The translations under genes were made by a program, and so were the position numbers. Of a stretch of DNA of 64,000 nt, positions 20,643 through 29,083 are shown one piece after another. The notes beneath the pieces were generated by a model, which worked only from the letters and a program-made list of their open reading frames with translations, was not told where the DNA came from and searched no databases. Source of the stretch: Thalassotalea atypica (lineage in GTDB: Bacteria > Pseudomonadota > Gammaproteobacteria > Enterobacterales > Alteromonadaceae); assembly GCF_030295975.1 (NCBI RefSeq), contig NZ_AP027364.1, positions 3,720,001 through 3,784,000 of the forward strand, written 5' to 3'. How positions within the stretch are numbered: the first letter of the stretch is position 1; the number at the start of each line of letters is the position of its first letter.

Positions 20643-20670
20643 AGTATACTGTATGACCGTACAGTATCAA
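20643..20670 (-). promoter_or_regulatory. recA promoter with LexA (SOS) box in the spacer
   Basis: On the minus strand -35 TTGATA and -10 TATACT are separated by exactly 16 bp. Those 16 bases (20649-20664; plus strand CTGTATGACCGTACAG) match the LexA consensus CTGT-N8-ACAG. LexA bound here would directly block RNA polymerase, so recA is SOS-regulated. It is about 45 bp before the recA start. The region up to mutS (20671-20936) shows no further clear site. Confidence 0.92.
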
Positions 20671-20936
20671 GTTTTTTTATAATTTTTTTTATTCCACAGA
20701 GTTTTTTCAATTGACGATACTTTTTAGCCATTGATATAAAAGGGAAAAATTGGACTCGATAACTTTTTCAAAAATCACATCAAAAAGTTATACTTTGGAA
20801 AGAAGACGTCAATAGCACAATTTGTACAGTAGTTTTTTTCTAGCGTATTTTGATAAAAATAATTGAGTACCTGTCATTCCCTTATGGCATAATCAACGCA
20901 TTAATTTATCCCTCATTCACAGCGCTAAAATAATCG

Positions 20937-23501
20937 ATGACTAAAGCAACTCCAGATTTATCAGCTCACACCCCAATGATGCGTCAATACCTCACCATAA
21001 AGGCAGAATTTCCCAATATCTTGGTGTTCTATCGCATGGGTGATTTTTACGAGTTGTTTTTTGATGATGCAAAAAAAGCATCAGATTTAATGGATATTTC
21101 CCTTACTGCTAGAGGAAAAAGTGGTGGCAATGCCATTCCTATGGCCGGCGTACCCTATCACGCGGTGGAAACTTACTTGGCTAAGTTAGTTCAACTTGGC
21201 GAGTCGGTTGCCATATGTGAACAAGTCGGCGATCCAGCGACAAGTAAAGGGCCGGTAGAACGTAAAGTTGTACGTATAGTAACGCCGGGGACTGTCAGCG
21301 ATGAAGCGTTGCTAAACGATAGGCAAGACAACTTAATTGTAGCTATTTGCGAAACCAAGCAGGGATTTGGCTTATCGTATTTAGACATGACCAGTGGCCG
21401 CTTTGTGATTACAGAGCCACAATCACAAGAACAACTACAAGCAGAATTGCAACGACTGTCGCCAGCGGAACTTCTATACCCTGAAAATTTGTCCTGTCCA
21501 CAACTATTGGATAACTACAAAGGTTTACGTCGTCGTCCTGAGTGGGAATTTGAGTTCGATACCGCGACAAAATTACTCAACAAGCAATTTGGCACAAAAG
21601 AATTAGCTGGGTTTGGTGTCGCTGATAAAGTACGTGGTATTTCTGCTGCTGGTTGCTTATTTCAATATGTGCAAGACAGTCAACGAAGCGCCTTACCGCA
21701 TATTCGCTCAATAATTTGCGAATCTTCTCAGCGTGGCGTGATTTTAGATGCTGCAACACGTCGTAACCTAGAGCTTACTCAAAACCTGCAAGGTGGCTTC
21801 GAAAACACACTAGCCTCCGTGTTAGATAAAACAGCGACAGCCATGGGTTCTCGTTTGTTAAAACGCTGGCTGCATTTTCCTCTGCGCGATATCAATGTGC
21901 TGCACCAACGCCAAAATGCGATTTCGTCTGTCATTCAAGATGAGCTATCGTTTGAATTACACAGTTGCCTTAAAGGCATTGGTGATATTGAACGCATCGT
22001 GGCACGTATTGCCTTGCGCTCTGCTCGTCCTAGAGATTTCGCCCGATTACGTAACGCCTTACAGCAACTACCGCACCTGCAAGAATTATTGACACAAGCT
22101 CAAGGCGAGCACTTGACGGAAATTGCTCAGCACACCTTGCCAATGACAGATGTTCAACAGTTGCTAGAATCAGCGATTATTGATAATCCACCTGTATTGA
22201 TCCGTGATGGCGGGGTAATCGCACCGGGCTACCATGAAGAATTAGATGTTCTAAGAGATTTAAGCCAAGGCGCCACTAACTTTTTAGAGCAAATTGAACA
22301 AAAAGAAAAAGAGCGTACCGGCATTCCTACCTTAAAAGTGGGCTATAACAAAGTACACGGGTTCTTTATTGAAGTGAGCAAGGCACAAGCAGGACAAGTA
22401 CCTAACGAGTATATACGTCGTCAAACACTAAAGAACAACGAGCGCTTTATCACCGAAGAGCTAAAAGCACACGAAGAAACTGTATTAAGCGCACAAAGCA
22501 AGTTCTTAGCCCTTGAAAAGCGTTTATATGAACAGCTATTTGATCAAGTATTACCGCACTTAGTAGATCTTCAGCAACTTGCAGACGCCATTGCTGAACT
22601 GGATGTACTAAACAACTTGGCTGAGCGCGCAGAAACACTGAGTTATGTTAAGCCGATAATTGTTGATGAAAAAGGCATTAACATTGAAAGTGGTCGCCAT
22701 CCAGTGGTTGAGCACATGACCGATGAAGCGTTTATCGCCAACCCTGTTGTACTTGATAAGAACAGAGAAATGCTCATTATCACTGGGCCAAACATGGGTG
22801 GTAAATCGACCTACATGCGCCAAAACGCCTTGATCGTATTAATGGCACACATTGGTGCCTACGTGCCGGCAAATGCAGCGAAAATCGGTTTAGTTGATCG
22901 CATATTCACAAGAATTGGTGCTTCTGATGATTTAGCTAGTGGCCGCTCAACCTTTATGGTAGAGATGACCGAAACAGCCAACATTCTCCATAATGCCACT
23001 GAGCGCAGCCTAGTGTTGCTCGATGAGATTGGCCGTGGTACCAGTACATACGATGGTCTTTCTTTAGCGTGGTCTTGTGCTGAAATGCTGGCGTTAAACA
23101 CCAAAGCATTCACCCTATTTGCCAGCCATTATTTTGAATTGACCTTACTTGCAGAGCAAATTGACACCTTAGCGAATGTGCATTTAGATGCGATAGAACA
23201 TGACGACAACATTATCTTTATGCATACAGTGCAAGAAGGTGCAGCTAGCAAGAGTTTCGGGTTGCAAGTGGCGCAATTAGCCGGCATTCCAAAACCTGTA
23301 ATCACGCGAGCAAAACAACGCTTAGCCGAACTAGAAACACAAGCGCCGCCAACGATTGCTAGCGAGCCAAAAGCTTTTGAACAACTGGCCTTAATGGATG
23401 TTGAGCATCCAGTGGTTGAACAGCTTAAACATATCGATGTTGATGACTTATCGCCACGCCAAGCACTTGATTTACTGTACAAACTTAAAAAAGAGTTATA
23501 A
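20937..23501 (+). CDS. mutS: DNA mismatch repair protein MutS
   Basis: Recognises mismatches and recruits MutL. 854 aa, E. coli length 853. The N-terminal mismatch-binding motif is in [13 protein letters not shown] (F-Y-E), and the ATPase has Walker [14 protein letters not shown], Walker [17 protein letters not shown] and the helix-turn-helix end [16 protein letters not shown]. Divergent from recA, a common gammaproteobacterial arrangement. No LexA site is obvious on the mutS side. Confidence 0.98.
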   Translation: MTKATPDLSAHTPMMRQYLTIKAEFPNILVFYRMGDFYELFFDDAKKASDLMDISLTARGKSGGNAIPMAGVPYHAVETYLAKLVQLGESVAICEQVGDPATSKGPVERKVVRIVTPGTVSDEALLNDRQDNLIVAICETKQGFGLSYLDMTSGRFVITEPQSQEQLQAELQRLSPAELLYPENLSCPQLLDNYKGLRRRPEWEFEFDTATKLLNKQFGTKELAGFGVADKVRGISAAGCLFQYVQDSQRSALPHIRSIICESSQRGVILDAATRRNLELTQNLQGGFENTLASVLDKTATAMGSRLLKRWLHFPLRDINVLHQRQNAISSVIQDELSFELHSCLKGIGDIERIVARIALRSARPRDFARLRNALQQLPHLQELLTQAQGEHLTEIAQHTLPMTDVQQLLESAIIDNPPVLIRDGGVIAPGYHEELDVLRDLSQGATNFLEQIEQKEKERTGIPTLKVGYNKVHGFFIEVSKAQAGQVPNEYIRRQTLKNNERFITEELKAHEETVLSAQSKFLALEKRLYEQLFDQVLPHLVDLQQLADAIAELDVLNNLAERAETLSYVKPIIVDEKGINIESGRHPVVEHMTDEAFIANPVVLDKNREMLIITGPNMGGKSTYMRQNALIVLMAHIGAYVPANAAKIGLVDRIFTRIGASDDLASGRSTFMVEMTETANILHNATERSLVLLDEIGRGTSTYDGLSLAWSCAEMLALNTKAFTLFASHYFELTLLAEQIDTLANVHLDAIEHDDNIIFMHTVQEGAASKSFGLQVAQLAGIPKPVITRAKQRLAELETQAPPTIASEPKAFEQLALMDVEHPVVEQLKHIDVDDLSPRQALDLLYKLKKEL

Positions 23502-23503
23502 CA

Positions 23504-23938
23504 ATGCCTATTTCAAGTGATTTACCTATAACCATCAATGCTGATCAAGCATTGATTCAGTCGTTAGGATTATCAGGTGGATTGCTTGAAAAACTTGAAG
23601 CATGGGCAAACTTTTCAACGTTAAAAGCCAATTGGTATGGCGATGACAGCAAAACTATCTCAATTAAAGTTACGTTGGTCAGCCAAGCGTTTTTTGAGCA
23701 ACATTTCCAATTGAAAACAAATGATAAGTGGCAACTTAATACTCAAAGTAATACCGCTTTATCTAGCTCAGCCAGTCAAAAAAAACATAGCGTATTTATG
23801 GCGCTGTTAGACATCAGTGCCACGGCTAATAGTGCTAAATGGGTTGAGTCAAACATCCAAGGACAACTACAGCATCAACTGCAATTGTTTTTGAATGAAC
23901 TTGCACAATCTCTCGGCCTTGATCCTGTCATTGACTAG
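23504..23938 (+). CDS. Small protein of unknown function co-transcribed with mutS
   Basis: 144 residues, starting 2 bp after the mutS stop, so probably translated from the same mRNA. No signal peptide or membrane helix. It has a Leu-rich helical start (LIQSLGLSGGLLEKLEAWA), a strand-like middle and a Gln-rich helical end (GQLQHQLQLFLNELAQSLG). I do not recognise the family and propose no function; a link to mismatch repair is only positional. Confidence 0.72.
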   Translation: MPISSDLPITINADQALIQSLGLSGGLLEKLEAWANFSTLKANWYGDDSKTISIKVTLVSQAFFEQHFQLKTNDKWQLNTQSNTALSSSASQKKHSVFMALLDISATANSAKWVESNIQGQLQHQLQLFLNELAQSLGLDPVID

Positions 23939-23954
23939 ACAACGACCAACAGAC

Positions 23955-24728
23955 CTAGAACAATTCAAGTTTGGGCAAATCCCATATCGACTGAAATTTC
24001 TGGTACTGCCTTTTAGTTAAGGTCACCAATACTGGCTGTTTGCTGGCATCTAACCATGCGAGTAAACGATCCATTTGCTTTTCAGGCATGGCTGTACAAC
24101 CTGCTGTTGGTTTGTGTGAAGCCCGCCAAATATGCATAAAAATACAACTGCCGTTCGGTGCAATATTATTGGGGTTGTGGTGCACAACAATGCCCTTTTT
24201 ATACAAATGATCATTGCTATGGATATCACGGCGCATAGGCTCAGAGCTGCCTTTTACCGCTGACTTACCTACGTCATCAGTAGAGACTATTTGGTTGTAT
24301 AAAGGAGAAGCAACAACATCCATACAATAGTCATTTGCTGTCATTGGAGTGTATTTAAGTTGTGTATTTAAGCCACTAAGATAGCCAAAAGCATCGCCTA
24401 AACGAAAAACCCCTGCCGGCGCTTTGCCATCACCTTCAACTTTCTGATTACCCGATTGTTCAGGATGCAATCCTTGTCCCCACGCAATACCCGTGCGGCC
24501 AACAACAATACCCGTTTTGATGCCCTGTGCTTGCCACTGATTGTTAGCCGCTAGTGTAAAGGTGGATAGCTTTCCTTGTGTAGCTTGTTCATTTTCAGTA
24601 ATAACGACCACCAGTTGTTGAGTTTTTTCATTCAAAATGGAATAACGATTTTCTTTAGCATTCAGCCCAATATGAGCAAACAATAATAAAAAAGCCACCC
24701 CCAACAACACTCCTTTGCAATTGCTCAT
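23955..24728 (-). CDS. Exported YkuD-type L,D-transpeptidase
   Basis: Catalytic domain of the L,D-transpeptidase family, which forms or edits peptidoglycan cross-links or attaches proteins using a cysteine. N-terminal hydrophobic segment GVLLGVAFLLLFAHIGLNA suggests export. The active-site block has His residues in VVHHNPN and FMHIWR, then KPTAGCTAM with the nucleophilic Cys; this is the HxxxxGCxxM variant rather than SxGCxRM. 257 aa. Its ATG overlaps the stop of the NlpC/P60 gene by 4 bp, so the two are translationally coupled. Target stem peptide unknown. Confidence 0.87.
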   Translation of the reverse strand: MSNCKGVLLGVAFLLLFAHIGLNAKENRYSILNEKTQQLVVVITENEQATQGKLSTFTLAANNQWQAQGIKTGIVVGRTGIAWGQGLHPEQSGNQKVEGDGKAPAGVFRLGDAFGYLSGLNTQLKYTPMTANDYCMDVVASPLYNQIVSTDDVGKSAVKGSSEPMRRDIHSNDHLYKKGIVVHHNPNNIAPNGSCIFMHIWRASHKPTAGCTAMPEKQMDRLLAWLDASKQPVLVTLTKRQYQKFQSIWDLPKLELF

Positions 24729-26152
24729 TTACCCAACCTCTGAATGTTATACATAGTAGAAATATAATGTGTAAACGGTAAGATTGGCGTAACAGATACA
24801 CCATTGAGCACACCTTTAACTTGAGTAGCGCTTTCTTTAGCTACGTTATCCGTTTGATACTGTAAGCCGTACACATCATGAATAATAAAAGGCTGTTTCG
24901 CCTCATCATAACCTATGACCATAGCGACATGGCCTGACAAATAAATTAAGTCCCCCACTTCTAATTGAGCTAATGCATTTTGCTTAACTTCTATCGAATC
25001 TTGTTTTGTAAATCGCGTATTGATGCCAATCTCGCCATAGCCTTGCTGGCTAGTATTTCTCGGCATGTGCAAACCAAAGGTTTTAAAAATTTCACCGATA
25101 AAGCCGCTACAGTCACGGCCATTAAAATCATGCCCCCAACCATAGCGTTCACCTAAGAATTTGAAACTTTGTTTGATCACATTAGAATGACTAAAAGGTA
25201 AATAACCTAAGTTCACGTCAGCCGATTTTGCAATGAGTGCAGGTACTATGGCTAGCTTGCCGGTTGGCAAACGAGATGGCAGTATAACAACATGACTAGC
25301 ATAAGGGTTCTGACCCGATAGTTGGTATTGCGCAAATTCCTCATGGGAAAGCAGTGGCAAACTAACCCCCATGTCTAATTGAAGTTCAGAAACTTGTTGA
25401 TGACTAGGGTTGTAGTTGGTGAATACTTTAGCTCCCGTAACAATGAGCCTAGATTTTTGCGATATATATTCATCGACTTGTGCTTTGCTACCTATCGCTA
25501 TCGCAGAGGTTTCCAGCCACGCACGGTAATGGTAGTTTTGTACAAATGCCCATTTTTTGTCTTTGCTGTAATGCAGCACTGCTACTGCTTCTCCTGGAAA
25601 TACCGCTGTTTCTTGAAAACGGTCCAGATCCGTATTGATGTCTTTTTTAAATACTCTGTCTGTCGTTGGAAATGTACGTAGGCTGGCCCTTTTAGTGACT
25701 AAACCAAACGCTATGGTTTGTTGTTTGCCAATATCGGTTAATGCCATTTTGTCGATATAATGCTGATAATCTTTGGCGCTGAGCTGTTGTTTATTTTGAT
25801 AATAACGAGGCGCGCTTGCTGGCTTACTGATGCGATTAATCATCGCTTTAATTTTGCTTCCTTGTATTTGCTCAGAATACGTCAGTGGATTCTTTAAATA
25901 GCGCTGTGAGTCATACTGTTTTTGATTATATCTGTTGATTTGTTCACGCGATAACATTAAGTCATCAACAGAGGTATTTTTAGTCGAAGATGCCTGATTC
26001 TTTTGAGTCAGCCAATATTCCGGTGTTAGTTTTTGCTGCGTAACCTGTGGCACGTTGGTGAACAAAGAAGGCGCTGTGTTGGCAAGAGCTGTATTGGACA
26101 ACAGTAGTGCGCTTGCAAATAGGCTAATAAACTTAACAGTAAATGAGTGCAT
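24725..26152 (-). CDS. Exported SH3-NlpC/P60 murein endopeptidase
   Basis: Cysteine peptidase cleaving peptidoglycan stem peptides. Signal peptide ending NTALANTAP. Residues ~160-310 carry bacterial SH3-like domains that help recognise cell-wall peptides. The NlpC/P60 core has the catalytic Cys in GRDCSGFIGEIF, followed by the His in LSGHVAMVIGY and the third residue in HDVYG. 475 aa, the size of the SH3-containing, YkfC-like gamma-D-glutamyl-L-diamino acid endopeptidase group. Divergent from the VanX-like dipeptidase gene and overlapping the transpeptidase gene: a peptidoglycan-peptide module. Confidence 0.9.
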   Translation of the reverse strand: MHSFTVKFISLFASALLLSNTALANTAPSLFTNVPQVTQQKLTPEYWLTQKNQASSTKNTSVDDLMLSREQINRYNQKQYDSQRYLKNPLTYSEQIQGSKIKAMINRISKPASAPRYYQNKQQLSAKDYQHYIDKMALTDIGKQQTIAFGLVTKRASLRTFPTTDRVFKKDINTDLDRFQETAVFPGEAVAVLHYSKDKKWAFVQNYHYRAWLETSAIAIGSKAQVDEYISQKSRLIVTGAKVFTNYNPSHQQVSELQLDMGVSLPLLSHEEFAQYQLSGQNPYASHVVILPSRLPTGKLAIVPALIAKSADVNLGYLPFSHSNVIKQSFKFLGERYGWGHDFNGRDCSGFIGEIFKTFGLHMPRNTSQQGYGEIGINTRFTKQDSIEVKQNALAQLEVGDLIYLSGHVAMVIGYDEAKQPFIIHDVYGLQYQTDNVAKESATQVKGVLNGVSVTPILPFTHYISTMYNIQRLGK

Positions 26153-26249
26153 TGTTTTTAATAATTATGGGGAGAACGATATTAGCTTCATCATCCATAA
26201 AAATTAGCGTAATGTAAAATCAATGGATAACTTAAATATTTAGGATGAT

Positions 26250-26951
26250 ATGACGAATAATTCAATACCGTTAATTTTATTTGCGGCAGCGACAATGCTA
26301 ATGCTCCCCAAAATAGCATTAGCGCAGCATGAAGATAAAGATCAATTTATCGACATACAAACAGTACTTTCCACACTGAAATACGACATTAAATACTACA
26401 GTAATGACAATTTTGTTGGTACACGCATTAACGGGTATCAAGCGGAAAAATGTTTTATTGATAAGCGTGCTATCGCCGATTTAAAAAAAGCATCCGACGC
26501 TTTGAATCAGCAGGGTTTTCGTTTTAAGTTTTTCGACTGTTATCGTCCTGAACGCGCCGTTGCACATTTTATGCATTGGGCCAAAGATCTCACGGACCAA
26601 AAAACCAAGACGCAATACTATCCCAACATTGATAAAGACACGTTAGTTGGCCCTTACATTGCGGAAAGGTCAGGCCATTCTAAAGGCTTTACCGTCGACT
26701 TAACCATTGAAAAATTACAAAACGGTAAGTGGACAGAGGTCGATATGGGCAGCGCTTTTGATCTATTTGATGAAAAATCTCACACCCTATCCCCCTTAAT
26801 TAGCAAGCAACAACAGCAAAGCCGACTCTTTTTAAGAGATCATTTAGCACAGCACGGTTTTAAGAACTATTCGTTGGAATGGTGGCACTATACCTATAAT
26901 AAAGTGCCAAAATCACAAGCAAGCGAAGCTTATGACTTTGTGGTGAAATAA
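26250..26951 (+). CDS. Exported D-alanyl-D-alanine dipeptidase (VanX/DdpX family)
   Basis: Zinc M15D peptidase that hydrolyses D-Ala-D-Ala. Signal peptide ends near ALAQ. Zinc and catalytic motifs: FDCYRPERAV, SGHSKGFTVDLTI (SxHxxGxAxD type, His and Asp ligands) and SLEWWHYTY (catalytic Glu and third His). 233 aa. Periplasmic, so more likely recycling or scavenging of cell-wall dipeptides than vancomycin resistance. Divergent from the NlpC/P60 gene 98 bp away. Confidence 0.93.
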   Translation: MTNNSIPLILFAAATMLMLPKIALAQHEDKDQFIDIQTVLSTLKYDIKYYSNDNFVGTRINGYQAEKCFIDKRAIADLKKASDALNQQGFRFKFFDCYRPERAVAHFMHWAKDLTDQKTKTQYYPNIDKDTLVGPYIAERSGHSKGFTVDLTIEKLQNGKWTEVDMGSAFDLFDEKSHTLSPLISKQQQQSRLFLRDHLAQHGFKNYSLEWWHYTYNKVPKSQASEAYDFVVK

Positions 26952-26963
26952 ACAGGAAAGGCG

Positions 26964-27947
26964 TTAGCCACTAGAAGGTTGAAAACGTTTTAACTGTATT
27001 GATTGGCGTTGACTTTGAGCCTCTATCAGCAGTTGCTTTGCATGCTCAGCGGTTATTTCTACAAAATTAATTTTCGCTCCCTGACCACATTGCGCCAATT
27101 TGTCTCCATCCAATGAGAAAATGCTACCAAGTTTAGGGTAGCCCCCTAACGTTTGGCGATCATTGAGTAAAATAATCGGTTGGCCATCTGGCGGAATTTG
27201 AATAGCACCATAGCAAATGCCTTCAGATTTCAACGCCTGTACGTTTGAGTGAATTTGAACTCCGTGTAATCGATAACCCATACGATCAAATTGCTTTGAC
27301 ACTAGGTATTCATTGTTGAAAAACACGTCACGTTCATTTTTTTCAAACGCTTGATATTGATAACCTAAAACAACCCGAATAGTCACCGTTTGGTGATAAC
27401 GAGGGATATCCATCACGCCTAATGCAAAGCATTTAACATGAGTAGTTTTCTTTTCACCATTTGTTATTGTTGATAAAAGATCACAACCGAGTTCGTCGCC
27501 TACTTTCAATGCTTGCCCGTTTAGTCCCCCCAATTGCTCTCTTACCACGGTTGAACAACTACCAAATTGAGGCTCAAACTTAAACCCTCTGTGAACACCA
27601 AAATAGGATCTAAGACCCGATTTAGCATAGCCCACTGCTATAACGTCGCCAGATTTCACCTGATGAGAACACCAATTCCGCTGTAATTGGCCATTGATAG
27701 TTAACGGCATATCTGCCCCAGTAAGACAAATTACCTGCTCACATAGACTGTGCAATTTTAGTCCGCCAAAGGTAATTTCAATACACGCAGCATTTTGTTC
27801 ATTTTGCAGCATTCGGTTTAACCAATAGTAGGCTTGCTTATCCGCAACGCCCCCGGTAGTGACACCTAAATGCGCGAACCCCACTCGGCCATTATCTTGA
27901 ATAAGGCTATGTACTCCCGGATGGACAACCTTGAATTTCGACTGCAT
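26964..27947 (-). CDS. pxpC: 5-oxoprolinase subunit PxpC (KipA/AHS2 family)
   Basis: Carboxyltransferase-like subunit of the ATP-dependent 5-oxoprolinase PxpABC. Recognisable: VHPGVHSLIQDNGRVGFAHLGVTTGGVADKQAYYW at the N-terminus, FGGLKLHSL, YFGVHRGF, RMGYRLHG, and QPIILLNDRQTLGGYPKLG. 327 aa, normal. Its ATG overlaps the pxpB stop (TAATG), so both are coupled. The third subunit PxpA (LamB/YcsF) is not in the neighbourhood. Confidence 0.92.
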   Translation of the reverse strand: MQSKFKVVHPGVHSLIQDNGRVGFAHLGVTTGGVADKQAYYWLNRMLQNEQNAACIEITFGGLKLHSLCEQVICLTGADMPLTINGQLQRNWCSHQVKSGDVIAVGYAKSGLRSYFGVHRGFKFEPQFGSCSTVVREQLGGLNGQALKVGDELGCDLLSTITNGEKKTTHVKCFALGVMDIPRYHQTVTIRVVLGYQYQAFEKNERDVFFNNEYLVSKQFDRMGYRLHGVQIHSNVQALKSEGICYGAIQIPPDGQPIILLNDRQTLGGYPKLGSIFSLDGDKLAQCGQGAKINFVEITAEHAKQLLIEAQSQRQSIQLKRFQPSSG

Positions 27948-28687
27948 TAATTGTCTTCCACCATGTATTCATCAAGCTTACCACCCAACTCTATAAACTG
28001 CTGTTTATCAATGGCTAAAAATTTCACTTTATCCCCCACAGAAAGTAATGAGGGCTGCTCAGTATTGGGATCAAAAAGCGTTGTTGGACATAAGCCGATA
28101 ATGTTCCACCCGCCTGGAGAGACTTGTGGATAAATTGCGGTCTGATTATTTGCGATAGCGACAGCGCCTTTTGGCACTTTTGTGCGCGGGGTGTTAAGTC
28201 TTGGCGTGATGATTTTTGGGTCAACATCACCTAAATATGAAAACCCTGGCGCAAAACCAATTGCTTGTACGGTGTAAGTTGGTCTTTGGTGTATTTTAAT
28301 GACATCCTCGATCGATATCTTTGCCTGTTGTGCAATGCGCGATAAATCTGCCCCAACACTTGAATGATAGTAAACAGGTAGCGTCACTTCCTTAGCACTA
28401 TCAACATCAAATAATGTCACCTCTGCTGCAAGAGCATGAATTCGCCGCGACAATGACAAATGATCAACTTTAAACAAATCAAAGCTGATCAACATTGACT
28501 GATAGGACGGTACAACTTCTGTTATCACTGATGAAAGGTGTGCAGCGAGTTTTTTAGCGAGTGCTGCAATAAGTTCACTAGTATTTCCACCTTCATATTC
28601 TGCCATGGTCAAATAGAGGATAAGCGCACTTTCTCCAGCAATTTCTGTGCTGATGTAATTTGAAAGGTTTAAGGTCGACTGGCTCAT
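27947..28687 (-). CDS. pxpB: 5-oxoprolinase subunit PxpB (KipI/AHS1 family)
   Basis: Partner of PxpC in cleaving 5-oxoproline, a damage product of glutamine, to glutamate. Visible: the end of the domain with QRPTYTVQAIGFAPGFSYLGDVDP, PRTKVPKGAVAIANNQTAIYP and SPGGWNIIGLCPTTLFD, all family hallmarks. ATG 28687 (MSQSTLNLSNY) is preferred to an upstream ATG at 28732, which adds an AT-rich hydrophobic stretch not seen in the family. About 246 aa. Confidence 0.92.
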   Translation of the reverse strand: MSQSTLNLSNYISTEIAGESALILYLTMAEYEGGNTSELIAALAKKLAAHLSSVITEVVPSYQSMLISFDLFKVDHLSLSRRIHALAAEVTLFDVDSAKEVTLPVYYHSSVGADLSRIAQQAKISIEDVIKIHQRPTYTVQAIGFAPGFSYLGDVDPKIITPRLNTPRTKVPKGAVAIANNQTAIYPQVSPGGWNIIGLCPTTLFDPNTEQPSLLSVGDKVKFLAIDKQQFIELGGKLDEYMVEDN

Positions 28688-28732
28688 GAATTCAGCGGCT
28701 TGAATGTAAAAATATAAAATAACAAAAGGCAT

Positions 28733-29083
28733 AAATTTAATACACCTTTTCTATGATGAGGTTGCGGGTTTCCTATCTAAGTATTCATTTGTAGCACACA
28801 TGAGTTTTCTTCGGCTGCTATACTGGTAATACTATAATAACCTCAAGTTTATCAAGTCGTTTGCGACTTAGTTTTTTAACATAAAGCAAGCAATTACACC
28901 GTGCATTTCAATTCATTAACTTTACGATTGTTCTATGTACTGGTTGTCGTGATAGATTTTCGTTAACTTGAGGTAGCAACTTGATGTTAACGGATTGTTA
29001 TTATAAATTACGCAAAGCATTAGTTATACGGGATTGATAGCTGAATATTATCGACAGGATTTGATAACCACTAGGAAAAAAAA
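28733..29083. other. Intergenic region upstream of the hybrid sensor kinase
   Basis: No gene seen. A 10-bp pair ACCTCAAGTT (28840-28849) and AACTTGAGGT (28964-28973) forms a long-range inverted repeat that could be an operator pair for the AraC output of the next gene; this is speculative. A TAGGA ribosome site lies before TTG 29084. Confidence 0.5.

Noticed and set aside
23129-23482. 117-codon Cys/Ser-rich minus-strand frame opposite the mutS 3' end
   Set aside because: Pure antisense shadow of a conserved gene; Ser/Cys richness comes from complementing mutS codons.
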